Assembly (NCBI RefSeq): GCF_049994905.1
Contig: NZ_CP188258.1
Location: 3,162,001 to 3,226,000, forward strand
Source of the DNA: Diaminobutyricibacter sp049994905
GTDB taxonomy: Bacteria; Actinomycetota; Actinomycetes; Actinomycetales; Microbacteriaceae
Direction of reading: 5' to 3'
DNA: 64,000 nt
Part shown: one piece after another, positions 8,666 through 16,162 of the stretch
Layout: each line of letters starts with the position of its first letter
Numbering within the stretch: the stretch's first letter is position 1
Notes under the pieces: generated by a model
The model's input: only the letters and a program-made list of their open reading frames with translations
Told to the model about the DNA's origin: nothing
The model's database searches: none
Position numbers and translations under genes: made by a program

Positions 8666-9565
8666 ATGGCAGACATCCGACTGGGCGACGGGTCCGTGAT
8701 CGAGGCGACGATCGAGGGAGCGGGGCCGGCTGTCCTGCTCCCGGTCGATCCGGCACCCGTCGAAGGCGACCGCGCGGTGGAACTCCGCAAGTGGGGCGTC
8801 GATCCGGCTCTCGGACGACGACTCGTCGACGGGCTGAGCGACCGTTTCCGGGTCGTGGCGTTCGACTACGAGGGTCACCTGTCCGCATATCCGAAACCGG
8901 ACACGCTCACACCGGAAACGACCGCAGCCGATTTCCTGACCGTTGCGGATGCGGCGGGCGCGGACCGTTTCGCCTACTACGGCTACTCCTGGCTGGCCCT
9001 CGCCGGGCTGCAACTGGCCCTCCGAACCGACCGCCTCTCCGCTCTGGTGATGGGCGGATACCCTCCGCTCGATGGGCCGTACGAGGAGATGCTGGCCGTC
9101 ACCACGGCCGGTCATGACCAGGCGATCGAGGTGGCCGAACGCAACGCGGCGAATGCGGCCGCTGTGACATCCGCAGACGCCGCATCTGCAGACGCCGCCG
9201 CGTCCGACTGGAGCGACCCCGCCGATTTCGACTGGTCGTCGGTCGAGATCTCCTTGACCGAGGAGCAGACCAGCCAATACCTCACGCTGTACCGGGAGCT
9301 GCAGGGGTTCGACGACCGCGCGATCCAGGACCGCCTCACGATCCCGCGGCTGTGTTTCGCCGGCTCCGCCGACGCGATCGACTACGGCGAGAAATGGGGA
9401 GATGTGCGTGTGGACCTCGCTGGGCCGCTCGTGCGCGAACGCGACACCCTTGAGCGGCTGGGGTGGCACGTGCGCGTACTCGAGGGCCTCGACCATACGA
9501 GCGCAATGCAACCGGATGCGGTCCTCCCGGTCATCAGGCCCTGGCTGTCAGATAGTCTCCTCTGA
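8666..9565 (+). CDS. Alpha/beta-hydrolase fold protein
   Basis: This is a 299-residue alpha/beta hydrolase. The ATG at 8666 follows GAAGGG by about eight bases; an in-frame GTG nine bases upstream is less likely. The nucleophile elbow is GYSWL with Ser108, and the probable catalytic His is in LEGLDHTSAM near the C-terminus. A low-complexity Ala/Asp stretch (about residues 165-185) lies in the cap region. The gene is divergent from ggt with about 80 bp between starts. Substrate unknown. Confidence 0.8.
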   Translation: MADIRLGDGSVIEATIEGAGPAVLLPVDPAPVEGDRAVELRKWGVDPALGRRLVDGLSDRFRVVAFDYEGHLSAYPKPDTLTPETTAADFLTVADAAGADRFAYYGYSWLALAGLQLALRTDRLSALVMGGYPPLDGPYEEMLAVTTAGHDQAIEVAERNAANAAAVTSADAASADAAASDWSDPADFDWSSVEISLTEEQTSQYLTLYRELQGFDDRAIQDRLTIPRLCFAGSADAIDYGEKWGDVRVDLAGPLVRERDTLERLGWHVRVLEGLDHTSAMQPDAVLPVIRPWLSDSLL

Positions 9566-9599
9566 TTCCAGCCGGCTTCTCTGATTCGATCCCGGACGA

Positions 9600-9626
9600 T
9601 GTCGAGAACAGCCCGACCGCTCCGAC
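9600..9626 (+). promoter_or_regulatory. Candidate ECF42-type sigma-factor promoter
   Basis: TGTCGA at 9600-9605 and CGAC at 9623-9626 are separated by 17 bp. This matches the promoter signature published for ECF42 sigma factors as I recall it (TGTCGA in the -35, CGA/TC in the -10). It lies about 50 bp before the DGPF gene and its own ECF42 sigma-factor gene, as expected for an autoregulated module. Confidence 0.65.
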
Positions 9627-9674
9627 CCCTTTCGTACCGTGTCCCACGGGGCACCCAAACTCCAGGAGGAACCC

Positions 9675-10034
9675 ATGAAGTACATGATCATGATGTTCGG
9701 CAGCGCCGAGTCGATGATGCAGACGAAAACGCCCGAGTGGGTGCGGGAGATGATCGCCTACATGACCCAGCTCGACAAAGATCTCGCCGATGCGGGTGAA
9801 CTCGTCTACAGCGAGGGGCTCGCCGATCCGGGCACGGCGAAGACGGTTCGGCTTGTCGACGGCGCGGTCACCGCAACCGACGGACCGTTCGCCGAAGCAA
9901 AGGAGTCCGTGATCGGATTCTGGATCGTCGACGTCGAAAGCGAAGCGCGACTGCTCGAGATCGCGGAAAGCATCGTGAAGTATTCGAATGTCGTCGAAGT
10001 GCGTCCGGTGCCGTCCGGGCCACCGGAGGTCTGA
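9675..10034 (+). CDS. YciI-related DGPF-domain protein
   Basis: This is a 119-residue protein of the YCII-related family, starting at the ATG with a perfect AGGAGG seven bases upstream. It begins MKYMIMMFG and carries the family-defining TDGPFAEAKE, with the downstream GFWIVDVES strand. DGPF proteins are encoded beside ECF42 sigma factors in many actinobacteria and their biochemical role is not settled. The sigma-factor gene follows after 30 bp, so the pair forms one operon. Confidence 0.9.
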   Translation: MKYMIMMFGSAESMMQTKTPEWVREMIAYMTQLDKDLADAGELVYSEGLADPGTAKTVRLVDGAVTATDGPFAEAKESVIGFWIVDVESEARLLEIAESIVKYSNVVEVRPVPSGPPEV

Positions 10035-10064
10035 GCCCTGACGTCGCCGAGCAGGAAGCGCGAA

Positions 10065-11282
10065 GTGCACCTTGAAACGGTGCTCCGCGACGCGGCCCCG
10101 TACGCCCTCGGCACTCTCGTGCGACGTTACGGCCAGTTCGACGCGTGCGAGGACGCAGTGCAGGAAGCCCTGTTCGCCGCAGCGACGAGCTGGCCGACCG
10201 ACGGCATCCCGGACAGCCCGCGCGCCTGGCTGACAACTGTCGCGGACCGCAGGCTCACCGATTCCTGGCGGAGCGAGAGCGCACGACGGAGGCGGGAGCT
10301 CGCTGTCGTGGGGGCGGAACCGCCCGGCGACGCCGAGGTGAGCGACGAAGACGACACGCTGCGTCTGATCTTCTTGTGCTGTCATCCTGCGCTGTCCGCT
10401 CCCTCGCAGCTCGCACTGACGCTGCGGGCGGTCGGCGGCCTGACGACGGCCGAGATCGCGAGCGCGTTCCTGGTGCCGGAGGCGACGATGGCGCAACGGA
10501 TCAGTCGCGCCAAGCAGAGCATCCGAACCGCCGGCGCCCGTTTCGTGCTGCCCGACGCCACCGACCGGTCGCAGCGCCTCGTCGTCGTGCTGCAGGTGCT
10601 CTACCTCATCTTCAACGAAGGCTACGCAGCACGATCCGGCGACTCCCTGCAGCGTTCCGACCTGACGGCCGAAGCGATCCGCATCACGCGGATGCTGCTG
10701 CGTCTTCAACCGGATGAGGGCGAAGTCGCGGGCCTGCTGGCCCTGATGCTGCTGACGGATGCCCGGAGCAGCGCGCGCGAGACCGACGACGGGGGACTGG
10801 TCCCGCTCGCCGAGCAGCGACGAGACCTGTGGGATTCTGACGCCATCTCGGAGGGCGTGGCGCTCCTGAGCCGGACCCTCGGTCGCGGCCTCGTGGGACC
10901 GTACCAGCTCCAGGCGGCGATCGCCGCCGTGCACGACGAAGCCTCCAGCGACGAGGCGACCGACTGGAGGCAGATCCTCGCACTGTACGACGTGCTCGAG
11001 CGCGTCGCCCCGTCGCCGGTGGTCACACTCAACCGCGCGGTGGCGCTCGCACGCGTCGCCGGACCGCGAGCGGGCCTCGCCCTGCTCGGAACGCTCGACG
11101 GGGATGCCCGCATCGCCACCAGCCATCGGCTCGACGCCGTGCGCGCCCACCTTCTCGAGCGCGCGGGCGACCTTGCGGAGGCGCGCGACGCCTACAACCG
11201 GGCTGCCCGCGCCGCGCTCAACCGGCAGGAGCAGGCGTACCTCCTCGCCCAGGCGGCACGGGTCGGAGCCGCACTCCCCTGA
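10065..11282 (+). CDS. ECF42-group RNA polymerase sigma factor with C-terminal extension
   Basis: This 405-residue sigma factor starts at GTG 10065 with AGGAAG upstream. The sigma2 region (CEDAVQEALFAAATSWPTDG) and sigma4 helix-turn-helix (GGLTTAEIASAFLVPEATMA) occupy the first 170 residues. A long C-terminal part follows, containing YLIFNEGYAA, HDEA and a helical TPR-like tail (about residues 290-400). That extension, in place of an anti-sigma factor, is characteristic of ECF42, where it is thought to control activity. The upstream DGPF gene and the TGTCGA/CGAC promoter complete the known module. Confidence 0.9.
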   Translation: MHLETVLRDAAPYALGTLVRRYGQFDACEDAVQEALFAAATSWPTDGIPDSPRAWLTTVADRRLTDSWRSESARRRRELAVVGAEPPGDAEVSDEDDTLRLIFLCCHPALSAPSQLALTLRAVGGLTTAEIASAFLVPEATMAQRISRAKQSIRTAGARFVLPDATDRSQRLVVVLQVLYLIFNEGYAARSGDSLQRSDLTAEAIRITRMLLRLQPDEGEVAGLLALMLLTDARSSARETDDGGLVPLAEQRRDLWDSDAISEGVALLSRTLGRGLVGPYQLQAAIAAVHDEASSDEATDWRQILALYDVLERVAPSPVVTLNRAVALARVAGPRAGLALLGTLDGDARIATSHRLDAVRAHLLERAGDLAEARDAYNRAARAALNRQEQAYLLAQAARVGAALP

Positions 11283-11421
11283 TACGCCGGCACCCGGCGA
11301 AACGCCCGCATTTCAAGGGAAACATGACGACATCCGCGGCCACGCCACAGCCGACTCAAAGGTACGGACCCCTAGCATCGTGATCGTACGTGTCAAGAAC
11401 CGTCGATAAGGATGAAACCGG

Positions 11422-12336
11422 ATGGCAACAGGCAGGGGCGCGAACGGTCCGACGAAGCGTGACCGTCGCGAAGAGGCTCGCGAGCACGCTCGCCAGATGC
11501 GCGAAGAGGCCCGCAAGCGCGCCCAGCGTCGCCGCTGGTGGATCCAGGGCTCCATCGGAGTCGTAGCGCTCGCCATCCTTGTCGTGGTCGGGCTCATCGT
11601 CTACAACGGTGTCTCCGCCTCGGCCAATGTGGCAAATCCGAAGAACATGGTGAGCAACGGCATCCTGCTCACGAGCACGACCAAGGCGGTCCAGACCCCG
11701 GCCATCGCGAAGGGTGAGAACCCGACTCCGACGACCCAGGACAACGGGAGCGGCAAGGCGAACATCACGATGTACGTCGACTACCAGTGCCCGTACTGCA
11801 ACCAGTTCGAGACCGCGAACGCCACACAGATCGGCCAGTGGCTCGATGGCGGCATCGCGACGGTCGAGATCCACCCGATCGCGATCCTCGACAGTTCGTC
11901 GAGCGGCACGAAGTATTCGACGCGTGCGGCAAACGCTGCTGCGTGTGTCGCGAACTACGACCCCAACAAGTACTATGCGGTCAACAGCGCCCTGTTCGCG
12001 AACCAGCCCGCCGAGGGCGGGACAGGTCTGACGGATGCGAAGATCCTGTCGGTCCTCAAGGGTGCTGGGGCCAGTTCGTCCGCGATCACGAAATGTGTGA
12101 ACGACCAGACCTTCAAGGACTGGGTGGGATCCTCCACGACGCGTGTCCTCACGAAGCCGCTGCCGAACTCGACGATGGCGAAGCTCACGGGCACACCGAC
12201 CGTTATCGTCAACGGCAAGCAGTACACCGGCTCGCTGACCGACGCGAACGCTTTCCTGCAGTTCGTCGGTACTGCTGTCCAGGGCACATCGACTGCGAAG
12301 CCGACGACGACGCCGACACCGACTCCGTCGAAGTAG
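11422..12336 (+). CDS. Membrane-anchored DsbA-like thioredoxin-fold protein
   Basis: This is a 304-residue protein with a highly charged cytoplasmic N-terminus (Arg/Glu-rich coil, residues 10-38), one transmembrane helix (about 41-62), and an extracytoplasmic thioredoxin-fold domain. The active site CPYC is at residues 123-126 in VDYQCPYCNQFE. A cis-Pro loop is present at GTPTVIVNG. The tail after about 285 is Thr/Pro-rich and ends TPTPTPSK. It probably acts as an extracytoplasmic disulfide oxidase or isomerase like the actinobacterial DsbA/MdbA proteins. AAGGAT lies eight bases before the ATG. Confidence 0.87.
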   Translation: MATGRGANGPTKRDRREEAREHARQMREEARKRAQRRRWWIQGSIGVVALAILVVVGLIVYNGVSASANVANPKNMVSNGILLTSTTKAVQTPAIAKGENPTPTTQDNGSGKANITMYVDYQCPYCNQFETANATQIGQWLDGGIATVEIHPIAILDSSSSGTKYSTRAANAAACVANYDPNKYYAVNSALFANQPAEGGTGLTDAKILSVLKGAGASSSAITKCVNDQTFKDWVGSSTTRVLTKPLPNSTMAKLTGTPTVIVNGKQYTGSLTDANAFLQFVGTAVQGTSTAKPTTTPTPTPSK

Positions 12337-12348
12337 CCGTTCACCGCA

Positions 12349-12394
12349 TACTCCGGCAGGTCACCGCGCGTTGACGCTCCGACCTGCCGGAGTA
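12349..12394. repeat. Perfect 14-bp inverted repeat (hairpin) in the gap
   Basis: The arms tactccggcaggtc and gacctgccggagta are separated by 18 bp. The element begins 13 bp after the DsbA-like stop and ends 11 bp before the next ATG. There is no T-tract, so it may be a rho-independent-like terminator variant, an mRNA-stabilising hairpin or a protein-binding site. Confidence 0.6.
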
Positions 12395-12405
12395 GCGTTC
12401 ACCCC

Positions 12406-12702
12406 ATGAGCAACGACAACATCACCCCGCAGTACGATGCGGACGGACACGACGCGCAGGGGTACGACAAAGACGGCGACAAGGATTACGCACTGAACGA
12501 CGCGATCGCCGACGACGACTACGCCGACAGGCTGGTGACGAACGACGCCGTGGCGGGCGAGACGATCTGGGCCGGACCCGGCGACGGCAACGATGGGCCG
12601 ACGGGCGGGTCTCCGTCTGAAGGGTCGCCCACGTATGACGAGCACGACCGCCAGGACGACCCGTACGACGCGCTCCCCAACGACGACGACTTCGTCGAAT
12701 AG
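12406..12702 (+). CDS. Small highly acidic hypothetical protein
   Basis: This 98-residue protein is dominated by Asp, Gly, Asn and Tyr. It has no hydrophobic segment and no cysteine, and is probably disordered. It begins MSNDNITPQYDADGHD and ends NDDDFVE. I recognise no domain and no function. The ATG lies immediately after the 14-bp inverted repeat and lacks a good Shine-Dalgarno. Base composition matches the neighbours, and the codon pattern (regular Asp/Gly codons over nearly 100 codons) favours a real gene. Confidence 0.6.
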   Translation: MSNDNITPQYDADGHDAQGYDKDGDKDYALNDAIADDDYADRLVTNDAVAGETIWAGPGDGNDGPTGGSPSEGSPTYDEHDRQDDPYDALPNDDDFVE

Positions 12703-12751
12703 AGCCTGCCGGCCGGCGGCCTCTCGAGGGCGCGCCCGGTCGATCCCCGCG

Positions 12752-13159
12752 CTACGCCGAAGCCTGCGACAGGCGCACCATGTTGCCCGACGGGTCGCGG
12801 AAGGCGCAGTCGCGCGGCCCCCACGGCTGGTCGATCGGCTCCTGGAGCACCTCGGCTCCAGACAACCGGATGCTCTCGAAGGCGGCGTCGACGTCATCTG
12901 ACGCGAAGACGATCGGTCCGAGCGCGCCCTTGGTGACGAGCTCCTGGAGGGTGTCTCCGTCTGCCTGCGAGCGACCGGCATGCGGCTCGGAGAGCACGAT
13001 GCCGAGCCCCGGCTGCTCGTCGCTTCCGAGTGTCACCCAGCGGAACCCGCCCGACGACACGTCCTGGCGCACGTTGAGGCCGAGAGCATCCCGGTAGAAG
13101 GCGAGGGACTCGTCGACATCGTTTACGGTGATGTTCGTGTACTGAAGTGAGATTGTCAT
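12752..13159 (-). CDS. VOC (glyoxalase/bleomycin-resistance fold) protein
   Basis: This 135-residue single-domain vicinal-oxygen-chelate protein starts at the ATG at 13159, reading MTISLQYTNITVNDVDESLAF. The paired beta-alpha-beta-beta-beta modules are clear: FYRDALGLNV early, and FRDPSGNMVRLSQ at the C-terminus. It follows an AraC-type regulator gene by 10 bp on the same strand, so the two form an operon. VOC proteins of this type include thiol transferases, dioxygenases and binding proteins; the substrate is not evident. Confidence 0.87.
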   Translation of the reverse strand: MTISLQYTNITVNDVDESLAFYRDALGLNVRQDVSSGGFRWVTLGSDEQPGLGIVLSEPHAGRSQADGDTLQELVTKGALGPIVFASDDVDAAFESIRLSGAEVLQEPIDQPWGPRDCAFRDPSGNMVRLSQASA

Positions 13160-13169
13160 ACCGACCACA

Positions 13170-13610
13170 CTAGGCAGCGGCTGAATCGGCGGCTTCTCGA
13201 ATCCTGCTCGTGTTGGTCCTGGTGGGCCGGGTGCGCATCTTCGCCACGCAGGGCGGCATGGCGGTCACGGCGTGGTGCTCGCGCTGGCGGTACGAGGTCG
13301 GCGTCTCGCCGACGATCTCGGTGAACCGCGAGCTGAACGAGCCGAGCGACGTACAGCCGACGGTCATGCACGCGTCGGTCACGCTCATCCCCTCGCGCAG
13401 GAGCGCCATGGCGCGCTCGATGCGCCGGGTCATCAGGTAGGCGTACGGCGTCTCGCCATAGGCAGCACGGAACTGGCGCGAGAAGTGTGCAGGCGACATC
13501 AGCGCGTGCAACGCAAGGGTCGGCACATCGAGGGGGCGCGCATACTCCCGGTCGATCAGGTCACGAGCCCTGCGCAGATGCGCGAGGTTGGCAAGCTCCT
13601 GGGGCGTCAT
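13170..13610 (-). CDS. AraC-family helix-turn-helix regulator (DNA-binding domain only)
   Basis: This is a 146-residue protein in which the two AraC helix-turn-helix motifs fill the first 110 residues: SPAHFSRQFRAAYGETPYAYL and, in the second, GCTSLGSFSSRFTEIVGETPTSY. There is no effector-binding N-terminal domain. The tail is basic. It is co-transcribed with the downstream VOC gene, which may bind or metabolise the inducing compound, as in other small AraC-VOC pairs. Confidence 0.85.
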   Translation of the reverse strand: MTPQELANLAHLRRARDLIDREYARPLDVPTLALHALMSPAHFSRQFRAAYGETPYAYLMTRRIERAMALLREGMSVTDACMTVGCTSLGSFSSRFTEIVGETPTSYRQREHHAVTAMPPCVAKMRTRPTRTNTSRIREAADSAAA

Positions 13611-13653
13611 GCCGAAACAGTAGCACGCGTCGTCGTCACGGGTTCCAAAATCT

Positions 13654-13665
13654 GACCAACTGGTC
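13654..13665. promoter_or_regulatory. Palindromic operator overlapping the TetR promoter
   Basis: The inverted repeat gacca-ac-tggtc is followed directly by a -10-like TAAACT (13666-13671), 7 bp before the ATG of the TetR gene. The position suggests autorepression and a leaderless transcript. The binding protein is inferred to be the adjacent TetR. Confidence 0.55.
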
Positions 13666-13677
13666 TAAACTCGGACC

Positions 13678-14268
13678 ATGCAGTCAGATTCCGCCAGATC
13701 CGAGCCCACACGAACCCAGCGGGCGCGGCAGGCGGACATCGTGGCTGCCGCGATCGCCCTGCTCGACCGCGAGGGCTACGCCGCGGCATCGGTCGAGCGG
13801 ATCGCCGCCGAAGCCGGAACGACCAAGAGCACCGTGCTGTACCACTTCAAGACGAAGGAGGCGATCTACGAGGCGGTCGTCGTCACCCTGTTCCAGGCCG
13901 GTGGCGCATACATGACCGAGCGGATCATGGCCGCAGACACCCGACAGGACAAACTCCACGCCTACCTCGCCTCGAACCTGAGCTTCATCGCCGAGAACGC
14001 CGCACACGTGAACGCCGTCCACCGCATCCAGGAGAACGCCGGCCCGCTCAGTGACGGCTCAGACGCCGTCGTCCCGCTGGCTCACCTTCTCGCCTCAGGC
14101 CAGGAGACGGGCGAATTCGGTTCGCACTTCGATCCGGAGGTCATGGCCCTGGCGATCCGCGCGATCGTCGACGGGGCTTCGTTCCACTTCACCGCGCATC
14201 CCGGCCTCGACATCGACCACTACGTCAGCGAAGCCATCCAGATCTTCGACAGGGCCACTGCACCCTGA
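13678..14268 (+). CDS. TetR/AcrR-family transcriptional regulator
   Basis: This 196-residue regulator has an N-terminal helix-turn-helix at about residues 20-65, with AAASVERIAAEAGTTKSTVLYHFKTK. The C-terminal ligand-binding half resembles TetR_C domains (VNAVHRIQENAG). The ATG falls only a few bases after a -10-like hexamer, so translation is probably leaderless. It lies 22 bp upstream of a small membrane-protein gene and probably controls that gene and itself through the palindrome at 13654. Confidence 0.88.
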   Translation: MQSDSARSEPTRTQRARQADIVAAAIALLDREGYAAASVERIAAEAGTTKSTVLYHFKTKEAIYEAVVVTLFQAGGAYMTERIMAADTRQDKLHAYLASNLSFIAENAAHVNAVHRIQENAGPLSDGSDAVVPLAHLLASGQETGEFGSHFDPEVMALAIRAIVDGASFHFTAHPGLDIDHYVSEAIQIFDRATAP

Positions 14269-14290
14269 CGGAACACGAAAGGACACATCC

Positions 14291-14734
14291 ATGAGTACAC
14301 AACCCACACGCACGACGCAGGAGACCGCGGGGTCGGCCGCACCAGCCTTCCTGGCCGTGAGATGGCTCGTCGGCGCCTACGCCGTGCTGAGCATCCTGAC
14401 GGTGCTCGCCATCGTCGTCCTCCAGTTCGTTGCACCGCACCTCGTCAGCCCACAGGCATGGGTACGCGGGATCATCATCGCCGCGACGTCCATCCTGACC
14501 TTCGCATTCGCACGCCGTGCCGCACAGGGGTCGCCGCGCGCACTGCTGCGGTTGCGCATCGTGGTCGCGATCCTCCTCGTGGCGGTTGTCGCGGTGCTGT
14601 TCTTCCTCCCGCTGCCGGTGTGGATGGTGATCGAACAGGCCGTGTGCGGCGCGCTGCTCCTGGCGACGGCGCTCATCATCTTCAGGCGGCAGCCGGCTCA
14701 GGCGAGCGCGACGGGGGCCGGCACGGCGGGTTAG
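14291..14734 (+). CDS. Small polytopic membrane protein, TetR-linked
   Basis: This 147-residue protein starts at the ATG at 14291, with GAAAGGA upstream. There are four hydrophobic segments (about residues 22-48, 57-72, 85-105, 110-130) separated by short basic loops. I recognise no named domain. Its position directly behind the TetR gene suggests it is the regulated target, perhaps a membrane-stress or drug-response protein. The stop codon overlaps the convergent globin gene by 4 bp. Confidence 0.75.
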   Translation: MSTQPTRTTQETAGSAAPAFLAVRWLVGAYAVLSILTVLAIVVLQFVAPHLVSPQAWVRGIIIAATSILTFAFARRAAQGSPRALLRLRIVVAILLVAVVAVLFFLPLPVWMVIEQAVCGALLLATALIIFRRQPAQASATGAGTAG

Positions 14735-15177
14735 GGCTGGAGGCCGCCCCACGACCATCGGGGCACGGTCAAGCCATCGGGCACGCCCTCCGGGCCCTGC
14801 GGATACTGGGCCATCGTCGTGATGGTCGCCCAGGCGAAATAGTCGTGCAGCACACCCCGCAGGAGTTCGTCGTCCAGCCCGGCATCGACGAGTGCCTCAT
14901 CGAAGCAGGCGATGGCCCTGCGGTCCATGTCGTGATGTTCACCGTTGCCACTGTGCAGCCGAACGACACTCGTCTCCGAGCCGTACCTCTGTGAATAGCT
15001 CGCGGGTCCACCGAGCGCCTCGCCCCAATAGGCGGCGAGGCGTTCGGTGTGATCCGCGCGGAAGCCGTTGTGGAATGCGTGGGCGACCACCTCATCCGCC
15101 ATCACGCGCTCGTGCCACGCCGCGGCGATGCGAAGCATCCCATCTGCTCCACCGGCCGCTTCGAACACCGTCTTCAT
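14731..15177 (-). CDS. Group II truncated haemoglobin (TrHb2/GlbO-like)
   Basis: This 148-residue protein has the 2-on-2 globin signature: MADEVVAHAFHNGF near the B/CD region, AAYWGEALGGPASYSQRYG with the TrHb2 Trp/Gly pattern, and RLHSGNGEHHDMDRRAIACFDEAL around the proximal helix. GlbO proteins bind O2 and H2O2 and are linked to redox chemistry in actinobacteria. The gene is monocistronic and convergent with the small membrane-protein gene. Confidence 0.87.
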   Translation of the reverse strand: MKTVFEAAGGADGMLRIAAAWHERVMADEVVAHAFHNGFRADHTERLAAYWGEALGGPASYSQRYGSETSVVRLHSGNGEHHDMDRRAIACFDEALVDAGLDDELLRGVLHDYFAWATITTMAQYPQGPEGVPDGLTVPRWSWGGLQP

Positions 15178-15224
15178 GGTGCCAAGGGTGTCACGTCCGG
15201 GTGCTTCACGGAAGGCACCAACAG

Positions 15225-15956
15225 TTACTTCAGGGCCTGCCTGATCGCCTTGGCGTCGGACTGGGCCTTCTTGACCGCAGTTCGGGCGGATTCGAGAGAC
15301 GACTTCACAGGCGAGAGGGCCGAGTGGTTCGAATCATAGGCGGCCGGGGTCACGGCCAGCGCCGCCGCCGCTGCGCCACCCGCGTCATGCGACGCCGTCG
15401 AGATCTGCGCGGTCATGTCGGCGAGATCGGCCTGAAGTGCCGCCGTCGACTTCGACGTGTCCTTGCCGGAGAGCAGCCCTGACAGTTTCGCCTGCTCTGC
15501 GGTCAGCTTCGGCAGCGCGGTACCGGTCAGCCGGTCGGCGTCCGACGCGAGACGAGCCTGCCGGAGCGCGACGGCGTAGACCCGGTACTTCGTGAAGACC
15601 TCCTTGAGGTCGGCCGCGGCCTGGGTCGTCGTCGTGTCGGCAGCGATGGTGGATGCCGACGACTTCATGCCCGCAAGGTCAGCATTGAGTGTCCCGAGGA
15701 TGGTGGACCGATCACTCGAGCTCAGGTGTTTGTCGGCCGTGACCTTCGTGATCGCCGCACTGAGTTTCGCCTCCCGACCGGACGTCGCTTTCGCGCCGGC
15801 CGCCTGAATCTCGGAGAGCGTTCTCGGTGCATGCGAGGAGGTCGATTTCGGCGCAGGGGTCGGGGTGGTGTCAGCGAAGGCGGGCGTGCCGACGAGGGCA
15901 AGGCAGGTGACACCTGCAGCTGCAGTGACGACGAGACCGACGGATCTTTTGGACAT
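15225..15956 (-). CDS. Secreted Ala/Lys/Thr-rich helical protein
   Basis: I start this 243-residue protein at the ATG at 15956. It opens with a textbook Sec signal: MSKR, a hydrophobic core, and the cleavage context TPAFA-DTTP. The longer frame upstream is not needed. The mature part begins with a Thr/Pro/Ser linker and continues as a long predicted-helical region rich in Ala, Lys and Asp, with heptad-like spacing. I recognise no enzymatic motif. Possible roles are a surface or cell-wall-associated coiled-coil protein. Confidence 0.72.
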   Translation of the reverse strand: MSKRSVGLVVTAAAGVTCLALVGTPAFADTTPTPAPKSTSSHAPRTLSEIQAAGAKATSGREAKLSAAITKVTADKHLSSSDRSTILGTLNADLAGMKSSASTIAADTTTTQAAADLKEVFTKYRVYAVALRQARLASDADRLTGTALPKLTAEQAKLSGLLSGKDTSKSTAALQADLADMTAQISTASHDAGGAAAAALAVTPAAYDSNHSALSPVKSSLESARTAVKKAQSDAKAIRQALK

Positions 15957-16112
15957 TCTTTTCCCGTTCTTCAGGTGGAGCGTCAGAGGTGTTCTGACAT
16001 CTCCCAGCGTCCGTTGCCGATGTTCGGGATTTGTAAAGCGCCGGTTCGGAATGCGTACGCCTGCGCGGACCCGGTCGGTTGACATCGCCGCCGAACGCGC
16101 CTACCGTCCGCT

Positions 16113-16124
16113 TAAACCGGTTTA
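16113..16124. promoter_or_regulatory. LacI-family-type operator palindrome
   Basis: Taaaccggttta is a perfect 12-bp palindrome with the central CG typical of LacI/GalR operators. It sits 38 bp before the start of the secreted glycosidase-like gene. No LacI-family gene is in this window, so the regulator must be encoded elsewhere. Confidence 0.6.
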
Positions 16125-16162
16125 GATCCCCAACATCGGTCTGAAGACAAGGAATTGCAACG

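Noticed and set aside
11324..11375. 17-codon ORF before the DsbA-like gene
   Set aside because: A fair ribosome-binding site but too short and without conservation evidence; not listed.
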